From: an uncultured Clostridia bacterium
GTDB lineage: Bacteria > Bacillota > Clostridia > RUG12999
Direction: 5' to 3'
DNA: 8,633 nt
Assembly: GCA_949739095.1 (NCBI GenBank)
Contig: CATIYX010000277.1
Span: 1 to 8,633, forward strand
Position numbers and translations under genes: made by a program. The notes beneath the pieces were generated by a model. It saw only the letters and a program-made list of their open reading frames with translations. It did not search any database and was not told the origin of the DNA. Positions 1 to 6,044 of the stretch are shown here, piece by piece. The stretch's first letter is position 1. The number at the start of each line of letters is the position of its first letter.

Positions 1-30
1 AAATAAAAGATTAAGAAAGGACGTGTAAGA

Positions 31-327
31 ATGGACAACATCAAAGAAGTGAAAAGGCGGATGAACGTACAGCAGATAAGGGAGTTTTTGTTGTATGGGA
101 CGGATGGAGACACAAAAAAGCAGCCGACTGTGGAGCGGCTGGCAGACTTGCAGCGGGAGCTGAGCGAATATATCAAAAACAACGTGGGAGAGAAAGCAGG
201 ATATCGTATAGAAGGTCTGGTATACAGACTGATGGATGAATGTGAAAATGTCTTTTTTGAAAAGGGAATGCAGGCGGGTACGCGCATACTGTTGGGAATG
301 CTGGGTCTCGAGAAGCTGTCGGAATGA
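31..327 (+). CDS. Small hypothetical protein (98 aa)
   Basis: I do not recognise this family with certainty. The ATG at 31 is preceded by AGAAAGGA at 14-21, a good ribosome binding site about 9 nt upstream. The protein is soluble, highly charged and probably all-helical, with no signal peptide, membrane segment or cysteine cluster; its only cysteine lies in the stretch DECENVFFEKGMQAG. The C-terminal pattern of an aromatic/acidic helix followed by F-x-K-G-x-x-x-G-x-R-x-L-L-G resembles the end of small clostridial DUF6809-like proteins, but that is a memory-based hint only. No promoter is visible in the 30 bases before it, so it may be read from upstream of the window. Downstream lies structured non-coding DNA rather than a partner gene. 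Coding is supported by the ribosome site, the full-length frame and even amino acid composition; function is unknown. Confidence 0.72.
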   Translation: MDNIKEVKRRMNVQQIREFLLYGTDGDTKKQPTVERLADLQRELSEYIKNNVGEKAGYRIEGLVYRLMDECENVFFEKGMQAGTRILLGMLGLEKLSE

Positions 328-376
328 ACAATATGACCGGAAAGGGGGCAGCAGCCGGTAACAGCCATTTTAAAAA

Positions 377-411
377 TATGAAATCTTCGGACATGCGCCG
401 AAGATTTCATA
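377..411. repeat. Perfect 14-bp inverted repeat (hairpin)
   Basis: TATGAAATCTTCGG (377-390) and its exact complement (398-411) flank a 7-nt loop, ACATGCG. On the plus strand no T-run follows, so it is not a standard terminator for the small gene upstream. On the minus strand the stem is followed by TTTTTA (complement of 371-376), so it could stop antisense transcription coming from the thrS leader side. It directly abuts the next inverted repeat at 412. Confidence 0.8.
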
Positions 412-536
412 CCCTACGGCGTTTGGAGTGCCGAGGGACGAGGCGCGACGCGTGAGCGGAAAACGCCGTAAGGGGGTGCTCACGAGAGGGATAGTATGAC
501 AGCGACCAAAGGGAGCTGGAAAAAATCCCCCTCGTG
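412..536. repeat. Structured intergenic element with competing inverted repeats
   Basis: This gene-free stretch between the small protein gene and the thrS promoter can form several stems. CCCTACGGCGTTT (412-424) pairs with 461-474 apart from a single bulged A at 471, enclosing a GC-rich 36-nt loop. CGTGAGC in that loop (451-457) is an exact complement of GCTCACG (478-484), which is incompatible with part of the first fold. CACGAGAGGG (481-490) pairs with CCCCTCGTG near 526-535 with one mismatch or shift. I see no credible reading frame here. It could be a dispersed repeat, a small structured RNA, or a remnant of a mobile element; nothing in it matches a known riboswitch that I can name. Confidence 0.55.
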
Positions 537-547
537 AAAGGTTTGCC

Positions 548-576
548 TTGACAAATGGGGAAAACTATGATATAAA
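548..576 (+). promoter_or_regulatory. Sigma-A promoter of the thrS T-box leader
   Basis: TTGACA (548-553) and TATAAA (571-576) are separated by exactly 17 nt, and TGA directly before the -10 box gives an extended -10 (TGn). The predicted transcript start is near 583, just ahead of the T-box Stem I. There is no other strong promoter between here and thrS. Confidence 0.85.
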
Positions 577-582
577 TAGAAG

Positions 583-832
583 AAAGGCTTTGACGGAACG
601 AGTAGCCGGAGAAGAAGCAGACAGAGAGAGTGGGGAATAGCTGAAACCCCAGTCCTGTGGAATTTCGGTGAAAACCACTCCTGAGCCGCGTGCGATGAGC
701 ATTGCCGCTTTCCTGCGTTACAGGGATAAGGTTTATCAGAACCTGAAAGTGAAAAATCAAGGTGGAACCGTGCAAAAAGAATTATTTGCACCCTTGAACA
801 AACGTGAATTCGTTTGTTTAGGGGTGTTTTTT
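583..832 (+). ncRNA. T-box leader (threonine), controlling thrS
   Basis: This tRNA-sensing leader RNA lets transcription proceed into thrS when uncharged tRNA-Thr accumulates. Visible T-box landmarks in order are an AGTA near 601 (Stem I base), the AGAGAG bulge (about 623-630), a GGGG/CCCC-closed apical loop containing GCTGAAA (640-646, fits GNUGNRA), and GTGAAAACCACTCCTGAG (668-685), where ACC at 674-676 is the likely specifier codon for threonine. The T-box core then follows, with TGGAACC at 763-769 (canonical UGGNACC, N = A). The A at the variable position implies a U discriminator base in the cognate tRNA-Thr. The antiterminator (GTGCAAA pairing with TTTGCAC near 770-790) competes with the terminator at 789-832. 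Class, position and specifier all agree with the downstream gene. Confidence 0.93.
789..832 (+). terminator. T-box intrinsic terminator
   Basis: A 16-bp stem (789-804 with 811-826, two G-T wobbles) closes on a TGAATT loop and is followed by six T's (827-832). Its 5' arm begins with the CACCC that would otherwise pair with the T-box antiterminator, which is the expected switch. Default reading stops here when tRNA-Thr is charged. Confidence 0.92.
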
Positions 833-971
833 GTTTGATGTTGTCTATTTTTGTCGATGATAACGCAGGGCGGCGAGGAACCTTATCTAATGCTCTTGCC
901 GTTCGCTCTATGATGGGCGATGCCCCTATTAAAAATAGTATGCAGATAAACACATAAGGAGGTATTTTATC
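833..971 (+). other. Untranslated gap between T-box terminator and thrS
   Basis: About 120 nt separate the terminator from the thrS ribosome site TAAGGAGGT (955-963). The only structures seen are a short GGGC/GCCC hairpin near 915-925 and a weak GGCGAG/CTTGCC pairing. The thrS frame has an in-frame TAG at 936-938, so no N-terminal extension can be hidden here. Confidence 0.6.
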
Positions 972-2735
972 ATGAAAGTAATTGTCAAAGACGGAAGCGT
1001 GCAGGAATGTACGTTTGAGGACGAACTGGGCAGAGACGCCCTGCGGCACACGGCGTCGCACATTTTGGCGCAGGCGGTGAAACGCTTGTATCCTGAAACG
1101 AAACTCGCAATCGGACCTTCCATCGCGGACGGATTTTACTATGACTTTGACCGCGAAACGCCTTTCACAGAGGAAGAACTGGAGGGATTGGAAGCAGAGA
1201 TGGCGCGTATTGCCAAAGAAAATCTGAAACTGGAGCGGTTCACGCTGCCGCGTGCGGAAGCAGTGAAACTGATGGAAGAGCGGCAGGAACCGTATAAACT
1301 GGAACTCATTGCAGACTTGCCGGAAGGAGAAGAACTGAGCTTTTTCAAACAAGGCGAGTTTGTGGACTTATGTGCAGGACCGCATGTGACCTATACTTCG
1401 GCGGTCAAAGCATTCAAATTGACGAGCGTTGCGGGCGCATACTGGCGCGGCAGCGAGAAAAACAAAATGCTGACGCGTATCTACGGCACGGCGTTTGCGA
1501 ACAAAACAGATTTAAACGCGCATTTGGAACGGCTGGAAGAAGCAAAAAAACGTGACCACCGTAAGCTGGGGCGCGAATTGGGCTTGTTCCGTATCATGGA
1601 AGAGGGACCGGGCTTTCCGTTCTTCCTACCTAAGGGTATGGTGCTGAAAAACACGCTCACCAAGTATTGGCGGGAGATTCATACACGGGAGGGATATGTG
1701 GAAATTTCCACGCCCATCATGCTCAACCGCGAACTGTGGGAAACCTCGGGACATTGGGACCACTACAAAGAAAACATGTATACCACGGAAATTGACGATA
1801 CGACTTTTGCTGTCAAACCTATGAATTGTCCGGGCGGTATGCTGGTTTATAAGAGCGAACCGCGTTCCTACCGCGACCTGCCCATGCGGATTGGCGAACT
1901 GGGTATCGTGCACCGGCATGAAAAATCCGGCGCGCTGCACGGCTTAATGCGTGTGCGCTGTTTCACACAAGACGACGCGCATATCTTCATGACGCCGGAG
2001 CAAATCAAATCAGAAATCAAAGGCGTTGTGCGCATGATTGACGAAGTATATAACCTGTTTGGATTCAAATATCATGTGGAACTGTCCACGCGTCCGGAGG
2101 ACAGCATGGGCAGCGACGAAGACTGGGAAAATGCAACGGACGCTCTGCGGCAGGCGCTGGAGGAACTGGAATTAGACTATGTAGTCAACGAAGGAGACGG
2201 CGCGTTTTATGGTCCCAAACTTGACTTCCATCTGGAAGATTCCATCGGACGGACGTGGCAGTGCGGCACGATTCAGTTGGATTTCCAACTGCCGCAGCGG
2301 TTTGATGCGGAATATACCGGCGCGGATGGACAGAAACACCGCCCCATTATGATTCACCGTGTGGTATTCGGTTCCATTGAACGCTTCATCGGTATTTTAA
2401 CAGAGCACTATGCGGGTAAATTCCCGACATGGCTGGCGCCGGTACAGGGGAAAGTGCTGCCTATCACAGACCGCAATAACGAGTATGCAGAGCGGTTGTG
2501 CGAGCAGCTTAAAGAATGGGGTGTCCGCTGTGAAGTGGATGAACGGCAGGAAAAAACAGGCTTCAAAGTCCGTGAAGCACAGCTTGCCAAAATTCCGTAT
2601 ATGCTGGTCGTAGGCGACCGCGAACAGGAAGAAAATACGGTTTCTGTTCGTCAGCGCGACAGCCAAAAGACGCAGGGCATGAAAGTCGCGGAGTTTGTAG
2701 AACACATCACATCGGAAATATACAACAAAAAATAA
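972..2735 (+). CDS. thrS: Threonine--tRNA ligase, TGS-less form (587 aa)
   Basis: This cytoplasmic class II synthetase charges tRNA-Thr with threonine using ATP. TAAGGAGGT (955-963) lies 8 nt before the ATG. The editing (N2) domain keeps its active-site residues: H26-x3-H30 in RHTASHILAQAV, and C134/H138 in DLCAGPH. The catalytic core has zinc ligands C286 (MNCPGG), H337 (DDAHIF) and H462 (MIHRVVFGS). Motif 2 arginine R315 lies in VHRHEKSGALHG and motif 3 R471 in GSIERF. About residues 490-587 form the anticodon-binding domain. All landmarks are shifted by about 48-49 residues from the E. coli positions because the N-terminal TGS domain is missing: MKVIVKDGSVQE resembles the first TGS strand and then runs directly into TFEDELGRDALRH, the normal start of the editing domain. 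An in-frame stop at 936-938 rules out a longer start. The gene is regulated by the T-box upstream. Identity is certain; the effect of the missing domain is unknown. Confidence 0.98.
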   Translation: MKVIVKDGSVQECTFEDELGRDALRHTASHILAQAVKRLYPETKLAIGPSIADGFYYDFDRETPFTEEELEGLEAEMARIAKENLKLERFTLPRAEAVKLMEERQEPYKLELIADLPEGEELSFFKQGEFVDLCAGPHVTYTSAVKAFKLTSVAGAYWRGSEKNKMLTRIYGTAFANKTDLNAHLERLEEAKKRDHRKLGRELGLFRIMEEGPGFPFFLPKGMVLKNTLTKYWREIHTREGYVEISTPIMLNRELWETSGHWDHYKENMYTTEIDDTTFAVKPMNCPGGMLVYKSEPRSYRDLPMRIGELGIVHRHEKSGALHGLMRVRCFTQDDAHIFMTPEQIKSEIKGVVRMIDEVYNLFGFKYHVELSTRPEDSMGSDEDWENATDALRQALEELELDYVVNEGDGAFYGPKLDFHLEDSIGRTWQCGTIQLDFQLPQRFDAEYTGADGQKHRPIMIHRVVFGSIERFIGILTEHYAGKFPTWLAPVQGKVLPITDRNNEYAERLCEQLKEWGVRCEVDERQEKTGFKVREAQLAKIPYMLVVGDREQEENTVSVRQRDSQKTQGMKVAEFVEHITSEIYNKK

Positions 2736-2756
2736 TGGTAACTGCATTTTAATTTT

Positions 2757-2898
2757 AAAGAGGGCTGTTGCGTTAAGAAAGTATTGTACAAATGAAACAA
2801 TCATTCCGTTTATAGAGGCGGCTGACAGCCGCCCGCGTGTGACCAATGTCGCCTAGGATTGTTATGTTGTACAGATTGTAACGCAATAGCCTCTTTTT
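2757..2898 (+). repeat. ~140-bp imperfect inverted repeat after thrS (terminator or MITE-like)
   Basis: Outer arms: GCTGTTGCGTTA (2764-2775) pairs with TAACGCAATAGC (2879-2890) with one G-T, and the pairing extends to AAAGAG/CTCTTT around one bulged G. Inner arms: GTACAA (2786-2791) with TTGTAC (2867-2872), and AACAATC (2796-2802) with GATTGTT (2857-2863). At the tip GGCGGCT (2817-2823) and AGCCGCC (2827-2833) form a tight hairpin. TTTTT follows the outer stem (2894-2898), so the transcript could terminate here after thrS. The length, nested arms and lack of a reading frame are also what a small non-autonomous transposable element (MITE) looks like; no clear target-site duplication is visible. 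Confidence 0.7.
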
Positions 2899-2960
2899 AT
2901 ACGGTTTAGAGAATGACATTTTTGGCGGAGAAGAAAATTGACAACATACCAAAAAATAGC

Positions 2961-2989
2961 TTGACAAAAAAGAAAAAAAGTGGTATTAT
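2961..2989 (+). promoter_or_regulatory. Sigma-A promoter of the DUF2325 gene
   Basis: TTGACA (2961-2966), a 17-nt A-rich spacer, then TATTAT (2984-2989), with TGG before the -10 box giving an extended -10. The predicted start is near 2996, inside the first operator-like repeat. This is among the strongest promoters in the window. Confidence 0.87.
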
Positions 2990-2991
2990 TT

Positions 2992-3009
2992 AGTTAGTTG
3001 AGACAAACT
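2992..3009. promoter_or_regulatory. Operator-like inverted repeat, site 1
   Basis: AGTTAG-TTGAGA-CAAACT: 6-bp half-sites with one mismatch and a 6-nt spacer. It starts two bases after the -10 box and covers the predicted transcript start, an ideal place for repression. It shares half-site and spacing with site 2. The binding protein is unknown; a metal-dependent DtxR-family regulator is a guess from the TTAG/CTAA-type half-sites. Confidence 0.6.
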
Positions 3010-3043
3010 ACTGTAATCGTGAGCGTTTTTCTTTTTGCAATAT

Positions 3044-3061
3044 AGTTAGTTTGTGCTAACT
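3044..3061. promoter_or_regulatory. Operator-like inverted repeat, site 2
   Basis: AGTTAG-TTTGTG-CTAACT is a perfect 6+6 inverted repeat with a 6-nt spacer, lying in the untranslated leader 52 bp downstream of site 1 (centre to centre, about five helical turns). The same TAGTTAGTT left arm occurs in both sites. It could alternatively be a small RNA hairpin in the leader. Confidence 0.6.
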
Positions 3062-3104
3062 TAAGAAATAAAAAGACGGAAAGAGAAAAGAGGTGAAGAG
3101 ACGG

Positions 3105-3407
3105 GTGAGTATAGTCATCATTGGCGGCAATGAACGAATGGTATGTCAATATGAAACCATTTGCAAATCCTATGGCTGTAGAGCGAAAGTGTTTGCAAAA
3201 AAGCATGGGGCGTTAAAAAAGAGCTTAGGCGCACCGGATTTGATGATTTTGTTCACAGCGACGGCTTCTCATAAAATGGTCGGATGTGCGCTTTGTGAGG
3301 CGAAACGTGCAGGAATACCGGTGGCGCGGGCACATTCGAGCAGCGCGGCGGCGCTTACCAAAATATTGGAAGAATATTGTACGGACAGCGCATCTTTATC
3401 GGCGTAA
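3105..3407 (+). CDS. DUF2325 domain protein (100 aa)
   Basis: A small cytoplasmic protein of the DUF2325 family, whose biochemical role is not established. The family signature is clear: a first strand IVIIGGNERMVCQYE, a central DLMILFTATASHKMV, and a final strand GIPVARAHSSSAAAL, together a small Rossmann-like fold. It has six cysteines in 100 residues (14, 20, 25, 61, 64, 92), including a C-x-x-C at 61-64, which hints at metal or redox chemistry (inference). I chose the GTG at 3105 because GAGGTGA (3090-3096) sits 8 nt upstream and family members usually begin M-S-I-V-I. An in-frame GTG at 3093 would add MKRR but has only a weak ribosome site. It is a monocistronic unit with its own promoter, two operator-like sites and its own terminator, so it appears to be individually regulated. 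Confidence 0.88.
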   Translation: MSIVIIGGNERMVCQYETICKSYGCRAKVFAKKHGALKKSLGAPDLMILFTATASHKMVGCALCEAKRAGIPVARAHSSSAAALTKILEEYCTDSASLSA

Positions 3408-3448
3408 ATAAAAGAGACCCTACCTGTTGGTAGGGTCTCTTTTATTTA
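3405..3448. terminator. Bidirectional intrinsic terminator
   Basis: A perfect 20-bp inverted repeat (3405-3424 with 3429-3448) closes on a TGTT loop. The core is GAGACCCTACC/GGTAGGGTCTC and the A/T-rich outer arms supply a T-run on either strand. It ends the DUF2325 gene from the left and the methyltransferase gene from the right, and the stop codons of both genes lie inside the stem and pair with each other. Confidence 0.95.
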
Positions 3449-4186
3449 TAGCTCCGGCTTTTTACGTGCTTTAAAAATTAGCATCATAGGACGGCGCATT
3501 TCATCTTTCATGCCGGGAATGTCCATCATGTGTGCGGGTGGTTGCGGCTCTGTAAGACAGAGCAGTTCAAAGCCGTTTTCCAGCAGCCCACTGGTATAGG
3601 TGGTTAAGGTTTTGTGATATTTGGTAATCGATTCGCCTAAAAAGACCGCGGTGCGTTTTCCTTCGTAGAAATAGTTATCGACCGGAAAGTGCAGAATGTT
3701 TCCATGTTCATCATAGTGCCATTCTTGCGGTCCTTGTGCAGTAAAAACAGGATGTTCCACAGAAAAGATAAATATACCGCCAGGCGACAGACAATGCCAA
3801 ACCTGCTTAGCAATCGCGTCAAACGATTCCACGTAGTGCAGTGCAAGAGAACTGAGCACAATATCGAAAGATGCGGGAGGAAAATCCATATGTTCCATAG
3901 CCATGCGTCGGTAGGTAACTTGAGGAAAGGTGTTTTTCTGCTGCGCTACCTCCAGCATTTTTTGAGATAGGTCAACGCCTAAGACTGCTGCTGCGCCGTG
4001 CTCGGCAGCATAGAGACAGTGCCAGCCGTAACCGCAGCCCAAATCCAGTATACGCTTGCCTGTAAAATCCGGCAGCAATTGCTGCAAGGTTTTCCACTCG
4101 CCTGCACCGGCAAGCCCTTCCTTGGAACGACTCATTTGTCCATATTTTTCAAAAAAGACAGGATTATCATATTTATTTTCTTTCAT
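3446..4186 (-). CDS. Class I SAM-dependent methyltransferase (246 aa)
   Basis: This protein transfers a methyl group from S-adenosylmethionine to an unknown, probably small-molecule, substrate in the cytoplasm. The Rossmann SAM-binding fold is clear: motif I ILDLGCGYG (46-54), the acidic ribose-binding VLGVDLS (68-74), an EHMDFPPASFDIVLSS segment (98-113) and post-motif LSPGGIFIFSVEHP (133-146). It matches the Methyltransf_11/25 (UbiE-like) type and is near the usual ~240-250 aa. The C-terminal part (150-246) carries the specificity and I do not recognise it. GAAGGAGA lies about 11 nt before the ATG. It is the second gene of an operon with the MATE pump, 43 bp downstream with no terminator between, which suggests but does not prove a shared role. 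Transcription ends at the bidirectional terminator. Confidence 0.9.
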   Translation of the reverse strand: MKENKYDNPVFFEKYGQMSRSKEGLAGAGEWKTLQQLLPDFTGKRILDLGCGYGWHCLYAAEHGAAAVLGVDLSQKMLEVAQQKNTFPQVTYRRMAMEHMDFPPASFDIVLSSLALHYVESFDAIAKQVWHCLSPGGIFIFSVEHPVFTAQGPQEWHYDEHGNILHFPVDNYFYEGKRTAVFLGESITKYHKTLTTYTSGLLENGFELLCLTEPQPPAHMMDIPGMKDEMRRPMMLIFKARKKPEL

Positions 4187-4229
4187 TTGAAACGCGTCTC
4201 CTTCACAATTACCATCAATAAAACGTTAT

Positions 4230-5615
4230 TTATGCTGCTGCACCCTGTGGTTCATCTTTCAGCCGGAACTGTTTCCATTTGCCTGATTTCATGCGCCATG
4301 TAAACAGCGTCACACGGAATAGCCAATCCATCACCATGGCAATCCATACGCCAACTGCACCCCATCCACAAAATACGCATAATACATAGCTGAACGCAAT
4401 GCGGAACGCTGCCATGGAAAAGATGGAAACAACCATAGTGAAACGTACATCATTTGCTGCGCGCAGGGCGTTTGGCAGCGTGAAGGATAGCGGCCATAGC
4501 AGCATGGCACAGCCATTGTGAATGAAAATGAGAACATATGCCAGTTGCAGCGTCTCGCCGGAAAGCTGGTAGATGTTCAACAGCAGCGGAAGTGAAAGCA
4601 ACAAGGCGGCATTGAGAAGAACCGTACAAAGATAGGTGATTTTCAGCAGTTTTTTGATGTAGTAAACTGCCTGCCGCCAGTCGCCCGCACCTACGCAGCG
4701 CCCGACAACCGTAATAATAGCAAGATTCATTGCCTGTCCGGGAATGCAGCCCAGTGCATCAATGTTGTTAGCAACCGCGTTTGCAGCGATTTGGACGGTG
4801 CCAAACAGTGAAATCATACTCACTACCAGCACACGCCCAAGTTGGAAAAAACTGTTTTCCAGTCCGCTGGGAACGCCAATGCGTAAGATACGGCGCATAA
4901 GCCCAAAATCGGGGCGGGGAAATATGCGTTCCACATAGAGCGTGTCAGTGGGACGCGTCACCAACACCAGCATTACACCTGCCGCGATAATACGCGAAAC
5001 CAGCGTGGAAATCGCCGCACCCGCCACGCCCAAACGAAACACAAAAATCAACAGCGCGTTGCCTGCGAGATTCAATATATTCATCAGCGCCGATACCTGC
5101 ATGGAAATTTTGGAATTGCCTTTAGCGCGAAACAATGCCGCACAGGCATTATAGACAGCCAAAAACGGAAAAGAAAGGGCGGAATAGAACAAATAGGTCA
5201 GGGCATTTGCCATAACGTCCTGTTCAATGCTGCCAAAAAACAGCCGCAAAAGCGGACGTTTGAAAAGCAATGTCAGACCCATGACCGCCAGCGCCAACGA
5301 TGCACACAGCAGCAAAAGCTGTCCCGCCGAAGCACGCGCCTCCTCCTGCCGCCGTGCGCCAATGAGTTGTGAAGTGACGACTGCTCCGCCTGTTGCCATG
5401 GCGGCAAAAATGTTGATAATGACGACATTTACCATATCTACCAGCGATACGCCGGAGACCGCAGCTTCTCCGATGGAGGAAATCATCATGGTATCCGCCA
5501 TGCCGACTGTAATCGCAAGAATTTGTTCAATCACCAGCGGCAGAATCAACCGTTTTAAATCCGTGCCGGAAAACAATGGATTGTTGGGAAGATACCGCTG
5601 TGCAGTGCGTTTCAT
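4230..5615 (-). CDS. MATE family efflux transporter (461 aa)
   Basis: This is an integral membrane exporter of the MATE (NorM/DinF-type) family, which uses Na+ or H+ gradients to pump out cationic drugs or metabolites. The 461-aa length and the pattern of about 12 hydrophobic segments in two similar halves are typical. Family-like stretches include LPLVIEQILAITVGMADTMM near the N terminus (about 26-45), the conserved MATGGAVVTSQLIGA (about 73-87) and, in the second half, RIGVPSGLENSFFQLGR. The hydrophilic C terminus is cytoplasmic. AAGAGGTC is the ribosome site, about 10 nt before the ATG at 5613-5615. It is transcribed from the promoter at 5675-5703 with a ~52-nt leader and is followed 43 bp later by the methyltransferase. 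The substrate cannot be inferred from sequence. Confidence 0.95.
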   Translation of the reverse strand: MKRTAQRYLPNNPLFSGTDLKRLILPLVIEQILAITVGMADTMMISSIGEAAVSGVSLVDMVNVVIINIFAAMATGGAVVTSQLIGARRQEEARASAGQLLLLCASLALAVMGLTLLFKRPLLRLFFGSIEQDVMANALTYLFYSALSFPFLAVYNACAALFRAKGNSKISMQVSALMNILNLAGNALLIFVFRLGVAGAAISTLVSRIIAAGVMLVLVTRPTDTLYVERIFPRPDFGLMRRILRIGVPSGLENSFFQLGRVLVVSMISLFGTVQIAANAVANNIDALGCIPGQAMNLAIITVVGRCVGAGDWRQAVYYIKKLLKITYLCTVLLNAALLLSLPLLLNIYQLSGETLQLAYVLIFIHNGCAMLLWPLSFTLPNALRAANDVRFTMVVSIFSMAAFRIAFSYVLCVFCGWGAVGVWIAMVMDWLFRVTLFTWRMKSGKWKQFRLKDEPQGAAA

Positions 5616-5674
5616 GTTTTCAAGACCTCTTTTCCAAACCGATAGGGCATAGCCTCTATGATATTCTGTTTACC

Positions 5675-5703
5675 AGTATATCATAACCAGAAAAAAATGT
5701 CTA
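5675..5703 (-). promoter_or_regulatory. Sigma-A promoter of the MATE-methyltransferase operon
   Basis: Read on the minus strand: TAGACA (5703-5698), a 17-nt spacer, TATACT (5680-5675), with TGA before the -10 box (extended -10). The start would fall near 5668, 52 nt before the MATE start codon. A short CATAG/CTATG hairpin lies in the leader (5648-5660). Confidence 0.8.
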
Positions 5704-5939
5704 TAGCAGCGGGCAGGAGAAAACATAGAAGCAGGAGAAAAACGGAAACAAGTTCCTTTTTATGCATAAATCCGGTAGGAAAGTAAAAAACGTGAATGCA
5801 AGAAGAAAATACCAGAGGAAAATGCGGCAGAAAAAACGTCTATATATATAGACAGATGATAGTTTTATGAAAAATCATTACATAGCAAAAGAACAAAACC
5901 GATACTTTCGGGGACATGCGTACTCAAAGCAACAGTTTA
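5704..5939. other. Gene-free A-rich spacer with a 16-nt palindrome
   Basis: This lies between the operon promoter and the regulator's terminator. I see no reading frame with a ribosome site on either strand. The only distinct structure is the perfect palindrome GTCTATATATATAGAC at 5838-5853. It is possibly a protein-binding site, but it is not placed at any promoter I can identify. Confidence 0.5.
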
Positions 5940-5940
5940 A

Positions 5941-5982
5941 AAGGAAAAATAAGCGGACAGATTCCGTCAGGAATTTGTCCGC
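5941..5982 (-). terminator. Intrinsic terminator of the AraC-type regulator gene
   Basis: GCGGACAGATTCC (5953-5965) pairs with GGAATTTGTCCGC (5970-5982), 13 bp with one G-T, around a GTCA loop. On the minus strand the stem is followed by TTATTTTTCCTT (complement of 5952-5941). It sits 62 bp beyond the regulator's stop codon. A smaller GGCGG/CCGCC hairpin (6026-6039) lies in between. Confidence 0.88.
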
Positions 5983-6044
5983 CAAAACGCCTGAAAGCCG
6001 TGCTGCGGTTCTTTGAGACCTCAGGGGCGGGCTTCCGCCAGCTT

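Noticed and set aside
407..775. A 122-codon minus-strand frame over the leader region
   Set aside because: It overlaps the structured repeats and the T-box; the composition is unlike a real protein.
936..971. A possible longer thrS start that would supply the missing TGS domain
   Set aside because: There is a TAG in frame at 936-938 and the intervening codons do not resemble TGS.
480..1352. A 290-codon open frame on the minus strand across the T-box and the start of thrS
   Set aside because: It is antisense to a recognised RNA leader and a certain gene; the translation is Phe/Cys/Arg-rich with no domain and no ribosome site.
1626..1940. A 104-codon minus-strand frame inside thrS
   Set aside because: It is the complement of the ThrRS catalytic core; a shadow frame only.
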